Positions 1-7,338 of a DNA stretch of 17,507 nucleotides are shown in pieces. The stretch covers positions 1 to 17,507 of the forward strand of contig JAIRSV010000043.1 of the NCBI GenBank assembly GCA_031255275.1, read 5' to 3'. The first letter of the stretch is position 1; each line of letters begins with the position of its first letter. The stretch comes from Proteiniphilum sp. (GTDB taxonomy: Bacteria; Bacteroidota; Bacteroidia; Bacteroidales; Dysgonomonadaceae). Both the position numbers and the translations under genes were made by a program. Below the pieces are notes generated by a model. It saw only the letters and a program-made list of their open reading frames with translations, searched no databases and was not told where the DNA came from.

Positions 1-80
1 CGGCGCGAGTTATGAGGATTTTAGCCGGCAAACGCCCCATTTTTTGAGCGATACGGACGCAGTCTTGACTTTTTTTGCCG

Positions 81-106
81 ACTTTTTTGTGTCAAGACAA
101 AAAAGT
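81..106. repeat. 10-bp inverted repeat with 6-nt loop
   Basis: ACTTTTTTGT and ACAAAAAAGT are perfect reverse complements separated by GTCAAG. The hairpin sits in a gene-free stretch and looks like part of a small dispersed palindromic element rather than a gene-specific terminator. Either strand could form it, and both read into a run of T, so a bidirectional terminator is possible. Confidence 0.6.
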
Positions 107-115
107 TGGTGGGGC

Positions 116-132
116 CAGGGGCAAAGCCCCTG
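116..132. repeat. 7-bp GC-rich hairpin
   Basis: CAGGGGC, an AAA loop and GCCCCTG form a perfect stem directly next to the preceding palindrome. It belongs to the same gene-free composite repeat zone (about 60-260). Open frames across this zone have no protein-like composition and were not called. Confidence 0.6.
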
Positions 133-176
133 CGAAGTGGAAAGTGGAAAATTCTTTTTCGTTCGTCGGGGCGGGT

Positions 177-214
177 GCTCCCGCCCCTTGCCGCTCCGGC
201 GCTCCCCGAGCTGG
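177..214 (+). repeat. 38-bp dispersed repeat, left copy
   Basis: This 38-base stretch, beginning GCTCCCGCCCCTTGCC and ending in GCTCCCCGAGCTGG, recurs exactly as its reverse complement at 16847-16884. Both copies are intergenic and lie near GTGGAAAGTGGAAA motifs. This is typical of a dispersed intergenic repeat family; its origin is not clear from the window. Confidence 0.85.
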
Positions 215-260
215 TTTTCTCCTTTCCGCTCGGGCGCTCCCCTAACTGGTTTTCTCCGCT
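191..260 (+). repeat. Two tandem 35-bp units
   Basis: Units 191-225 and 226-260 match at 30 of 35 positions by direct comparison. Both contain GGCGCTCCCC followed three bases later by CTGGTTTTCTCC. The first unit overlaps the 38-bp dispersed repeat, so the dispersed element probably includes this tandem part. No coding function is supported. Confidence 0.75.
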
Positions 261-280
261 TCTCGACAGCAATAGCACAT

Positions 281-307
281 AAAAAAAGGGCGCCCCGAAA
301 GGCGCCC
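281..307 (-). terminator. Rho-independent terminator after the export operon
   Basis: On the minus strand a GGGCGCC stem, a TTTCGG loop and GGCGCCC are followed directly by seven T residues. It lies about 130 bp beyond the stop codon of the minus-strand co-polymerase gene and is the only strong terminator there. It therefore probably ends that transcript and marks the end of the operon. Confidence 0.85.
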
Positions 308-310
308 CCC

Positions 311-436
311 AATGCACTATGCTTGTGAAAAATGAAGAAGAACTCATTGCATAGTCACATTGTCAAACATGAACATAAAACCCATCCCATCCCAACCCTT
401 ATAATCACATTATCATATTATCACATCATCACATAG
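311..436. other. AT-rich gene-free spacer with short ATCACAT-like reiterations
   Basis: Between the terminator and the co-polymerase stop codon the sequence is low in complexity. Variants of TCACAT and TTATCA recur at irregular 8-11 base spacing around 350-436. I see no gene or RNA structure. It would be the 3' untranslated part of the co-polymerase transcript. Confidence 0.5.
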
Positions 437-1549
437 TCAAGACTCCTGCGACTGCATATTCTTCAACTCCATCCAGAGATTCTTCCCGAATAAAAGCCAG
501 GCCGCAACCCCTGCCACCACCAGAAAGACAAACACCACAGCATACATAGACTTTCCCATTCCCGACGGCTCCAGCGGAATCACCGCCGGTTCCACAACAG
601 CAAAAACAGGCTTCTCCTCCTGAATCTTCGCCCGCGCCATCTGCAACTGATTCGCCACCTGATTATACACCTGAAACGCCAGATTCATATCATTCTGCAA
701 CCGCTCCTGCTCAACCCGGACACTCTGCAATATAATCCTGTCATGCGAATCCACATAATCAGCATACAACTTCTGCGCAGCATAATACTCCGCCCGGCGA
801 TTCTCAAACAACATCTCCAGATAATCACAATCCTCCTTCGCCTTCGACGTACGGTAATCTATAATCCGCGCCTGAAGCTTCCTCACAACCGAATCGGCAA
901 GAACAGCCGCCACAACAGGCTCCTGAGACGAGACCGCAATAGTCGTGACACCGGTTTTCTTGTCCATATTCGCGCTGATCGACTTCCTCAACGACTTCAA
1001 CATCTCCGCTTGCTCCTCCGACAGGGAGATGACATGCAGTATATCACCCGACACGACCTCCTTCTCCTTCACAAACAGCGACTTTATGCCACTGATAACC
1101 AACCCCGGCGCCTTCATTATATAACTCCACCACGGAGCACGCTCCCTCTCCAGATAAGCCTCCAGCGGAAGAACCTCCTCCGGCGACGCCGGCACCCGAA
1201 TCGCAAGCAATTCCAGCAAAAACGGCGTGGAAGAGACGATGTCGGAAGAGAGAGAAGCATTCAAAGCCCCCAGACCATCATTCTTTAAACCCTCGGAACC
1301 CAGAAAGGAAGCCGCTATATCCGACAAACCACCCGGCTTGGTGTTACCCATTTCAGGCGACAGCGTCACCTGCACACTATACTTCCGCGGCACGCTGAAT
1401 CCCACCACAATACCCAGTATGAAACCGATTGCGGCAGCTCTGAACAGCGCCTTGCGTATGGAAAAAACCTTATAAAGAATTTCCCGTAAATCTATCTCGG
1501 ACTCCTGAGAATCCAAACCTCTTGCAGACTGAATTTCATCCATAATCAT
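437..1549 (-). CDS. Polysaccharide co-polymerase / chain-length determinant (Wzz family)
   Basis: An inner-membrane protein predicted to set polysaccharide chain length or couple polymerisation to export. In its 370 residues I see an N-terminal cytoplasmic segment and a first membrane helix at about 36-53. A Wzz-type region spans about 18-110, and a long helical, probably coiled-coil periplasmic part lies at about 225-315. A proline-containing stretch (PAVIPLEPSG) precedes a second membrane helix at about 334-354, and a short tail follows. This is the classic co-polymerase layout. No C-terminal tyrosine-kinase domain is present, so any kinase would be separate. It starts 20 bp after the SLBB export gene and almost certainly shares its transcript. 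The start is ATG at 1549 or in-frame ATG at 1543; neither has a clear ribosome site. The family is secure, the polymer unknown. Confidence 0.88.
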   Translation of the reverse strand: MIMDEIQSARGLDSQESEIDLREILYKVFSIRKALFRAAAIGFILGIVVGFSVPRKYSVQVTLSPEMGNTKPGGLSDIAASFLGSEGLKNDGLGALNASLSSDIVSSTPFLLELLAIRVPASPEEVLPLEAYLERERAPWWSYIMKAPGLVISGIKSLFVKEKEVVSGDILHVISLSEEQAEMLKSLRKSISANMDKKTGVTTIAVSSQEPVVAAVLADSVVRKLQARIIDYRTSKAKEDCDYLEMLFENRRAEYYAAQKLYADYVDSHDRIILQSVRVEQERLQNDMNLAFQVYNQVANQLQMARAKIQEEKPVFAVVEPAVIPLEPSGMGKSMYAVVFVFLVVAGVAAWLLFGKNLWMELKNMQSQES

Positions 1550-1569
1550 TATATGTTATCCGGTTACAG

Positions 1570-3960
1570 TTATCTTGACAGCAAATTAGCCACCGACGCT
1601 GCCATCAGCCCCAGTGAACTGAAGGTAGAGGCAAAACCCAGCACCTCGGAAAGACTGACTTTGGTCCTCTCCCGGCTCGGGACAATAATCTCACAGCCAG
1701 GTTCAATCTGGTTTCTGCCGTCGCCCCTCACCCTCGTCACCTCACCGTTCATGTAAACGATGAACTTCTTACTCCTCCTGGCATTGTCGGAATAACCGCC
1801 TGCCTGATTCAGGTAATAGTTAATATTCTTTTTCTCCGCAAACGAAACCGTATTCGGCATCATGACAGCGCCGTCAATCGTGACAACGTTGCTGGTCACG
1901 GGAATGGAAATAACATCACCCTCGCGAAGAATCAGGTCAGCACTTCCGCCGCTCTTCGTCAGCGCCTTCTCCAGGTCGATACCGACGGTGAAGGTACTGT
2001 TTATGCTGATACCCAGAGAATCAATCATCTTATCGCCAAGCTGCCGGCGCATCAGGCGGATGGCATCCGACATGCGTTTGATCTCTTCGGCATTAGCCAC
2101 ACGCGTCAGCTTTGCGCCGCGGAGGTAAGCCTTCTCCGTCGCGCCGCCCGCCTTCCGCACCAGATCCGAGAGACGTTCCTCCCGGTTCGTCATAGCGTAA
2201 GCACCTTCAAACAGCACCTCGCCGTTGATATAAACGTTTTGCTGCGCGCTGTAACCCGGACTGCGACGGATGTAAACCTCATCGTAAGGCTGGAGGGTGA
2301 ACTCCGGCTTTCCGTCGACCATAAAGCCATTCTTCAGCGAAAAACTGGTCATCTCGCCGATCGTATCCGAACTGGTTACGCTCAGCGGATCCTTGAGACG
2401 CCTTGCCACGTCCACACGAATGGTAGAAGCCGCCTCCTTCAGTCCGCCGGCCAGCAGAATGAGATCCTCCATCGTCATATTATCCGCATAAGCATACGAT
2501 CCCGGCCTGGCCACTTCACCGTGTATCGTGACATTGCCGCGATCCTCTATATCGTGAATACTGGGGATATAGAGACTGTCGTTTTTCTGCAAAGCAATAT
2601 TGGAAGCCGTACCGTCCATGACAGACCTGACGTCGATCGAAAGGATCTCCCTCGTCAAATCCTCCCGTTCGCGGTGCAGCACGGCACGGTTAAGGAAGGC
2701 ATCACCCGTCAGCCCCTGCGCCTCATCAATCAGCGCACGCACGGTGTTGAGGTTCTCGCTCAACTGATAAATTCCGGGACGGTATACCGCACCGCGAATC
2801 TCCAGCTTGTTGCTGAAGCGGTTCAGCACAGCCCCAACCTCCACATCGTCGCCGTTACGTATCCCGCAGTCGCCATACTCCGCGTCTTTGACCGTATTCA
2901 CTTCATACTCCATCCCGTTCTGGCGGACAATGCGTACGGACTGCGTATAAGCGTCAGCGTCAAATCCGCCGGCGTAGCTTATGAGCGTCGCCAGCGTTTC
3001 ATCCTTTTTCATCTCAAAGCGCATAGCCCGCTTCACCCTGCCGCTTATCCTGACCAGCGCCTCATACACGGGAACGATGACCACATCACCCTCCTGTATG
3101 CGAATATCATCCTGTACGTGCCCCTTCATAATAAACTCATAGACATCCACCGTAGCGATCTTTTTACCGTTACGTATCAGTTGCACATTGCGAAGACTGC
3201 CGATTCTGTTCACCCCCCCCGCGCGGTACAGCGCGTGAAAGACGGTGGAAAACGAAGAAAGCGAATAGGTGCCCGGCTGTACGACTTCCCCCATGACGTT
3301 TATCTGAATCGTCCGCGTATTGCCCAGCGTCAGTCGAATATCAGAATCCGAGTCCGCCGCATCAATACCGCTGTAACGTTTGTTCAGCGTCTTTCTTATG
3401 TAATCACCAGCCTGCGTCACCGTCAGTCCGCTGAGGAAAATGGGGCCTATATTCTGAATGTTCACCGTACCGTCAGGCGAAATAATTTCCCTGATCGTAA
3501 TCTGACTGGCACCCCATATATCAATAATAATCTCGTCACCGGGACCCAGTTGATAATTTGGCGGAGTCGCCAGGTTTGCACTCGGCTCGAAAGTAAGATT
3601 CCGGGTATTGAATATGTTACGCCCGAAAACCGGATCATTGTCCACCGACGGGTCACTCCTCGGAATATTGGTATCATCGATACTCATACCGTCGCGCAGG
3701 CGCGGCTCATCATCACTCCCCGTCGCGACAGTCGGGACTCGGCTGGTACGCTCCTCATACGTATCTTTCACACGCATGGCCTGCTCCTGGGTCACGCCCC
3801 TGAGCGCCAGTTCCGTGGCAATCTGATTTTGCTCCTTACCCTGGCGGACGGCAGCCTTGATATACTCATAAACCTGCGCATCGCTCATTGACTGGGCTGA
3901 CAGAGTCGCATATCCCAGCATGAAAAGGAAGAAAACGGATAAAACTATTTTTCTCATCAT
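1570..3960 (-). CDS. SLBB-domain polysaccharide export outer-membrane protein (Wza/OPX-like)
   Basis: Predicted outer-membrane channel or periplasmic export component for capsule or exopolysaccharide. Residues 1-23 form a signal peptide ending LSAQ. A poly-export domain lies at about 134-215 (QLGPGDEI at 137-144). Six SLBB-like units then follow, near 219-297, 301-377, 386-466, 476-565, 574-650 and 692-762. They are recognised by repeated patterns such as GEVVQPGTYSL, GAVYRPGIYQL and GEVARPGSYAY, each followed by an L-x-x-AGG segment. The C-terminus (about 770-796) is a hydrophobic or amphipathic helix, as expected for a Wza-like membrane anchor. At 796 residues it is much longer than E. coli Wza, consistent with the multi-SLBB Bacteroidota form. 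A run of eight G bases lies in the coding strand at codons 247-250. It is the first gene of the two-gene operon with the co-polymerase. Confidence 0.9.
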   Translation of the reverse strand: MMRKIVLSVFFLFMLGYATLSAQSMSDAQVYEYIKAAVRQGKEQNQIATELALRGVTQEQAMRVKDTYEERTSRVPTVATGSDDEPRLRDGMSIDDTNIPRSDPSVDNDPVFGRNIFNTRNLTFEPSANLATPPNYQLGPGDEIIIDIWGASQITIREIISPDGTVNIQNIGPIFLSGLTVTQAGDYIRKTLNKRYSGIDAADSDSDIRLTLGNTRTIQINVMGEVVQPGTYSLSSFSTVFHALYRAGGVNRIGSLRNVQLIRNGKKIATVDVYEFIMKGHVQDDIRIQEGDVVIVPVYEALVRISGRVKRAMRFEMKKDETLATLISYAGGFDADAYTQSVRIVRQNGMEYEVNTVKDAEYGDCGIRNGDDVEVGAVLNRFSNKLEIRGAVYRPGIYQLSENLNTVRALIDEAQGLTGDAFLNRAVLHREREDLTREILSIDVRSVMDGTASNIALQKNDSLYIPSIHDIEDRGNVTIHGEVARPGSYAYADNMTMEDLILLAGGLKEAASTIRVDVARRLKDPLSVTSSDTIGEMTSFSLKNGFMVDGKPEFTLQPYDEVYIRRSPGYSAQQNVYINGEVLFEGAYAMTNREERLSDLVRKAGGATEKAYLRGAKLTRVANAEEIKRMSDAIRLMRRQLGDKMIDSLGISINSTFTVGIDLEKALTKSGGSADLILREGDVISIPVTSNVVTIDGAVMMPNTVSFAEKKNINYYLNQAGGYSDNARRSKKFIVYMNGEVTRVRGDGRNQIEPGCEIIVPSRERTKVSLSEVLGFASTFSSLGLMAASVANLLSR

Positions 3961-3997
3961 TGAATTAAAAGATTTTTTTAGTGTTGTTAGTTTGCGA

Positions 3998-4069
3998 TCA
4001 CTTTACGAATACAAAGGTAAAAGATTGTTTCCGTATATTCGTTATCAAAAAACGCTCTTTTTTTATCAT
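3998..4069 (-). CDS. Possible 23-residue leader peptide upstream of the export operon
   Basis: A short minus-strand frame reads MIKKERFLITNIRKQSFTFV and ends three residues later. Its ATG (4069-4067) is preceded, ten bases away, by a perfect AGGAGG (4085-4080). That is notable because other starts in this window lack such a motif. It ends 37 bases before the export gene start. The peptide is basic and AT-rich and has no recognisable domain. It may be a regulatory leader or chance. The proposed TACCTTTG promoter box lies inside it, so the two readings compete. Confidence 0.22.
   Translation of the reverse strand: MIKKERFLITNIRKQSFTFVFVK
4012..4019 (-). promoter_or_regulatory. Bacteroidota -7 box (TACCTTTG) for the export operon
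   Basis: On the minus strand TACCTTTG fits the TAnnTTTG consensus of the Bacteroidota housekeeping sigma factor and lies about 50 bases before the SLBB gene start. The nearest upstream TTTG is 26 bases away, longer than the usual spacing of about 19-21. The match therefore rests on the -7 box alone. Confidence 0.4.
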
Positions 4070-4099
4070 TTTTCACTCACCTCCTGTTTTTTCGATATA

Positions 4100-4228
4100 T
4101 TACGATTCATCAGATACGTTGAATTTATACCGGTAAATGTAATCCGATTCATACGGAGAAACAGCATATAAGTATCCGCAGTCTCCGCCCACAACCGTAT
4201 ACGGTTTTTTCGCACCGTCAGTCGCCAT
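4100..4228 (-). pseudogene. Short coding-like remnant or small hypothetical protein
   Basis: From ATG at 4228 a 42-residue minus-strand frame runs MATDGAKKPYTVVGGDCGYL and on to a TAA. The frame stays open upstream to 4321, but only with a TTG start. Codon choice and the tyrosine- and glycine-rich composition look more protein-like than random intergenic sequence. It could be the 3' remnant of a decayed gene or a small protein. I recognise no family, and no ribosome site or promoter supports expression. Confidence 0.25.
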
Positions 4229-4351
4229 GAAGAGAAAGTCAAACTCATCGCGACCCTCACCCCCCAGACAGCGCGAAACGCAACGAACGAAAAAAGTCAA
4301 TATTTTTTCATTCCCGCGCAACGTTTTCCCAAATTCCGCGTCTTAAGAGAC

Positions 4352-4375
4352 AAACATGCTTTATTATACATGTTT
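4352..4375. promoter_or_regulatory. AAACATG/CATGTTT inverted repeat, possible operator
   Basis: A perfect 7-bp inverted repeat with a 10-base AT-rich spacer sits 28 bases before the barrel gene start. This is the size and placement expected of a dimeric regulator site, or of a promoter overlapping such a site. No regulator is identified. A match of this length could also arise by chance. Confidence 0.4.
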
Positions 4376-4403
4376 TCGCTAAATTAAACACAAAACCAAT
4401 CGT

Positions 4404-5183
4404 ATGAAAAAAAACTTGTTACTGTTGTTAGCACTCTGCGTCTGGCTGTCCGCTGAAGCGCAGCAAACACCCCGCTTCCGGATCGGAATAGAGTCCGGCA
4501 CCACTGTGATGACGGGAAAGATCGACGAACGCTGGGAATTTCGCCTGGCCAGAAGCCATTATCTGCCCGAATATCTGCTCGAAAGCGAAAATGCTGAGGG
4601 TACCGGCAAGCTTCAGTTCATCGGTCTGAAACCGGAACTATCCCTGTGGAACGACCGGATCACCCTCGCATCGGGACTGCGTTACGTCCGCGTGAACGAG
4701 CGGATCACACCCTTCTCATCGTCAAACAACTCGCAACTCTACCTGTTTCTCCCCTCGCAGCAGGGAGTCGAGCTTTATCGCCTCCGCGAAATGAAGGAGA
4801 CCCTCGGCTACATAACCGTCCCGCTGGAGGCAGACCTCGTCTACTGGAAATCCAGCCGGTGGCAGGCCTTCCTGAAGGGAGGCATACAGGTCGGGATGAA
4901 GATTCACGGAGAGCGAAGTCTCGACTTCGCCTCAACGGAAATGGAAAGATACGAAGTCGGGATATTTGCCGCAGCAGGCAGAGCGCCATCCGGTCTTTTC
5001 TCGGACGTCTACTCCGGCATGGGGCTGCGCGCCATCCTTGAGGAGGGGTTTCATTTCTCGCTCACACTTCTGTTTCCCCCGCTCATCCTCACGGAAAACA
5101 ATTTCTCACTGCTCACTCCGCACTCATTCGGCGGCGCACAGATCACATTTTCAGCCCCGATCAACCTGTTTTCATCAAAGTAA
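4404..5183 (+). CDS. Predicted outer-membrane beta-barrel protein
   Basis: The 259-residue product has a signal peptide of about 19 residues (Lys-Lys, then a leucine-rich core, then SAEA before Gln-Gln). The mature part has alternating hydrophobic and polar strands with frequent aromatic ends, for example the stretches around FIGLKPELSLW, ITLASGLRYVRV, WQAFLKGGIQVGMKI and FHFSLTLLFPPLIL. This pattern suggests an 8- to 10-strand barrel similar in size to PorT-type porins, although the sequence is too divergent for me to assign a family. It lies 22 bp before a lipoprotein gene on the same strand, so the two probably form an operon. It is divergent from the polysaccharide export genes, but a role in that export is only a guess. 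Confidence 0.7.
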   Translation: MKKNLLLLLALCVWLSAEAQQTPRFRIGIESGTTVMTGKIDERWEFRLARSHYLPEYLLESENAEGTGKLQFIGLKPELSLWNDRITLASGLRYVRVNERITPFSSSNNSQLYLFLPSQQGVELYRLREMKETLGYITVPLEADLVYWKSSRWQAFLKGGIQVGMKIHGERSLDFASTEMERYEVGIFAAAGRAPSGLFSDVYSGMGLRAILEEGFHFSLTLLFPPLILTENNFSLLTPHSFGGAQITFSAPINLFSSK

Positions 5184-5205
5184 AAAAGTCTAAATAATAT
5201 CACTC

Positions 5206-5832
5206 ATGAAGTATATCAATCTGTTATTACTGACGCTTATCCTTGTCACCGCGACAGGATGCTATGGCGATCGCATTTCGGACTATCGCATTTCCGACTC
5301 GGTATTTATCGAGGACGGCGAAAATCCCGGACTTCCCGTCTATTCCGAGAAAGGCTACAACAGCTTCGGGTTCTACTGGGGATTATTGCCGGTGAGCACC
5401 GGACAGGGACATGAACAGTCAACCATAGAGGTGAATGACGGTATTTGTCATATCCGTCTGTTCGGCGCCAACGGGATGAATCTCTACATGCTGAAGCTGT
5501 CGCTTCCGGGATATGCGCCCGAGACATTCAGCGGCCTGCTTGACCTGAACGGTAAAAGTTTCGATTTGACCGACCCGGATGCGTGTACGGTCACCCTCCA
5601 ATCCTCCGACATCTATTCTTCCGACAGGCATACCTATAATTTGGAGAGGATACTGGAGGGATCATTCATGGTCAGGCGTGCACAGAATCTGTATGTAGAC
5701 AGGGTCTTGAACGGAGTCGTTCTGTCCGGCACATTCTCGTTCAAAGCGATCGTGGACGGCTCACCGGCAACGTTCCTGAACGGACGGTTCGACATGTGCT
5801 TCGGTGACGGAAATTTCTTCTACCTGCAATAG
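5206..5832 (+). CDS. Hypothetical surface or periplasmic lipoprotein
   Basis: The 208-residue product begins with a lipoprotein signal (LVTATGC, lipidated Cys at 19), so it should be anchored in the outer or inner membrane. The rest has no membrane helix and is rich in beta-prone, glycine- and aromatic-containing segments (for example YNSFGFYWG near 50). This resembles the many beta-sandwich lipoproteins of Bacteroidales. I do not recognise the family. The gene follows the barrel gene by 22 bp and ends 73 bp from the convergent U32 gene, so it is the second and last gene of its operon. A barrel plus lipoprotein pair suggests a small outer-membrane complex, which is inference only. Confidence 0.65.
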   Translation: MKYINLLLLTLILVTATGCYGDRISDYRISDSVFIEDGENPGLPVYSEKGYNSFGFYWGLLPVSTGQGHEQSTIEVNDGICHIRLFGANGMNLYMLKLSLPGYAPETFSGLLDLNGKSFDLTDPDACTVTLQSSDIYSSDRHTYNLERILEGSFMVRRAQNLYVDRVLNGVVLSGTFSFKAIVDGSPATFLNGRFDMCFGDGNFFYLQ

Positions 5833-5905
5833 GACACAGGGGCAGAGGGATTGAGAGGCCGGCCGAATGACGCACGTGCCGAAACCTCTGTCGGTTATTA
5901 TACAC

Positions 5906-7174
5906 TCACTTTTCATCGGCGGCCCCGTTTCGGCGGGCCGCTTCCATTTTATAGAGCCGGTCGCCGGGGCGAATCTTTTCACCGGTTTTGACGGAAAAGC
6001 AGTCCCCCTTCACCGCTTCGGCGGCGGCGCCGCTTCCGACCCGTATCTCCCCGGCCGTGACGAAGACGGCGCCCGTCGTAGGCCCTGTCACAAGCAACTC
6101 GTCACCCCTCCTCACCGGCTGCGCCTCCACCAGAAACTCCGTCACGCCGAGCCTTCCGAAGTGCCTGACGGCCTTACCCACATACACTTTCCGTTTGGCG
6201 GCGTCCGAACCGTAGCGGTGCGTCCACTCTCCCAGCCGCTGCCCGAGGTAGTAACCGTCCCAGAATCCGCGGTTGAAGACGGTGGACAGACGTTCGTCCC
6301 AGTCCCTTATCCTCTCCTCCGTATAAGTGCCGTCGCAACAGGCCACCAGCGCTTCCCTGTAACACGAGGTCACCACCCGCACATATTCAGGGCCCCTTGC
6401 GCGTCCCTCGATCTTGAATATCCGTACTCCCGCCTCCATCATCCTGTTCAGGAAGTGGACGGTCTTGAGGTCTTTGGGCGACATGATGTATTCGTTATCA
6501 ATCGCCAGTTCAATCTCTCCGGACTTGTCCCTCACCGCGTATTCCCGGCGGCATATCTGGTTACATGCGCCCCGGTTGGCCGAGAGGTCTTTTTCGTGCA
6601 GGCTCAGGTAGCATTTCCCCGAAACGGCCATGCACAGGGCGCCGTGGCAAAACATCTCGATACGGATCAATTCGCCCGACGGCCCTTTGATCTGCCTCTC
6701 GACGATCTCCCGGCAAATGGCAGCCACCTGTTCCAGATTCAGTTCGCGCGCCAGCACCGCCACATCGGCAAACTGCGCGTAAAACCTCAGCGACTCGATA
6801 TTGGCAATATTCAGCTGAGTGGACAGATGTACCTCCATGCCGATACTCCGGGCATACATCATCACCGCCACGTCGGCCGCGATGACGGCCGAAAGATTCG
6901 CCTCTCCCGCCGCATCCACGATCATCCGCATCAGCCCCATATCGCCGTCATAGACGACGGTGTTGACCGTGAGATAGCCCTTCACCCCGTGTTCGCGGCA
7001 AATACCCGCAATATTATGCAGGTCGGCCACGGTGAAATTGCCGGAAGATTTGGCCCGCATATTCAGCCCCTCTATGCCGAAGTAGATGGAGTTCGCGCCC
7101 CCCCGGATGGCCGCTGCGAGAGATTCGTAAGACCCGGCGGGCGCCATTATTTCATAATCCCGAATAGATTTCAT
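5906..7174 (-). CDS. U32 family protein (peptidase U32 / RNA-hydroxylation type)
   Basis: Numbered from the chosen start, the product has 422 residues. Residues 173-191 match the U32 signature exactly in order: E-x-F-C-H-G-A-L-C, four residues, G-K-C-x-L-S. Cysteines at 176, 181, 188, 204 and 208 are candidate iron-sulfur ligands. Family members include PrtC, historically called a collagenase, and E. coli TrhP and RlhA, which take part in hydroxylation of tRNA U34 and 23S rRNA. An RNA-modification role is therefore at least as likely as proteolysis. The N-terminal half (MAPAGS at 10-15) is the usual TIM-barrel-like part. The frame is open to 7234, but a TACTTTTG promoter box at 7206-7199 argues for ATG at 7174, or 7186. 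A run of seven C bases lies at 7098-7104. Confidence 0.88.
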   Translation of the reverse strand: MKSIRDYEIMAPAGSYESLAAAIRGGANSIYFGIEGLNMRAKSSGNFTVADLHNIAGICREHGVKGYLTVNTVVYDGDMGLMRMIVDAAGEANLSAVIAADVAVMMYARSIGMEVHLSTQLNIANIESLRFYAQFADVAVLARELNLEQVAAICREIVERQIKGPSGELIRIEMFCHGALCMAVSGKCYLSLHEKDLSANRGACNQICRREYAVRDKSGEIELAIDNEYIMSPKDLKTVHFLNRMMEAGVRIFKIEGRARGPEYVRVVTSCYREALVACCDGTYTEERIRDWDERLSTVFNRGFWDGYYLGQRLGEWTHRYGSDAAKRKVYVGKAVRHFGRLGVTEFLVEAQPVRRGDELLVTGPTTGAVFVTAGEIRVGSGAAAEAVKGDCFSVKTGEKIRPGDRLYKMEAARRNGAADEK

Positions 7175-7198
7175 TGTTTCAGCCATGATTTGCAGGCG

Positions 7199-7206
7199 CA
7201 AAAGTA
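7199..7206 (-). promoter_or_regulatory. Bacteroidota -7 box (TACTTTTG) for the U32 gene
   Basis: On the minus strand TACTTTTG fits TAnnTTTG and lies 24 bases before the ATG at 7174, 12 before the one at 7186. The box falls inside the longer open frame, so it also settles the start. I see no good TTTG at the -33 distance. Confidence 0.55.
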
Positions 7207-7292
7207 CGAAAAAAAAAGCGGATGCGCCCTTCACAGGTACATTCGCCCCCCATGGTTTGAGAGATAAGTTACAAATCCTTTACTATGACACA

Positions 7293-7338
7293 CTCCCCGG
7301 AGACGGGGAGGATTCGAAACCCGATGATTACCGGGTTT
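7293..7338 (-). terminator. Two tandem hairpins at the end of the thioredoxin gene
   Basis: On the minus strand AAACCCG and CGGGTTT (7338-7317, 8-base loop) begin on the last base of the TAA stop codon. A second stem, CTCCCC/GGGGAG with a 6-base loop, follows at 7310-7293. Neither has a long T tract, but together they are the natural end of the thioredoxin transcript, placed just before the U32 promoter. Confidence 0.55.

Larger units (their letters stand above)
3961..4403. other. 443-bp divergent intergenic region
   Basis: The region separates the minus-strand export operon from the plus-strand barrel operon and should hold both promoters. It contains a TACCTTTG box for the minus strand and two doubtful small minus-strand frames (3998-4069 and 4100-4228). 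An AAACATG/CATGTTT inverted repeat lies near the plus-strand gene. I see no UpxY-type antiterminator gene, which often heads capsule operons in Bacteroides. Confidence 0.6.

Noticed and set aside
10..347. Overlapping frames on both strands in the left repeat zone
   Set aside because: They are made of tandem and palindromic repeats, mutually overlapping, with no recognisable protein features.
350..436. Short ATCACAT-like reiterations as a CRISPR array
   Set aside because: The units are 6-8 bases, imperfect and irregularly spaced, with no spacers or cas genes.
2239..3891. Long plus-strand open frame of 550 codons
   Set aside because: It lies antisense to the SLBB export gene, which has a signal peptide and six recognisable repeats. 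The plus-strand product is arginine/histidine/isoleucine-rich with no domain.
5867..7267. Plus-strand open frame of 466 codons
   Set aside because: It is antisense to the U32 gene, which carries an exact family signature.
7305..7338. Minus-strand GGGTTTCGAATCC resembles a tRNA T-arm, a possible integration site
   Set aside because: The T stem does not pair and no other tRNA arm exists. The bases are explained by the hairpins after the thioredoxin stop codon.
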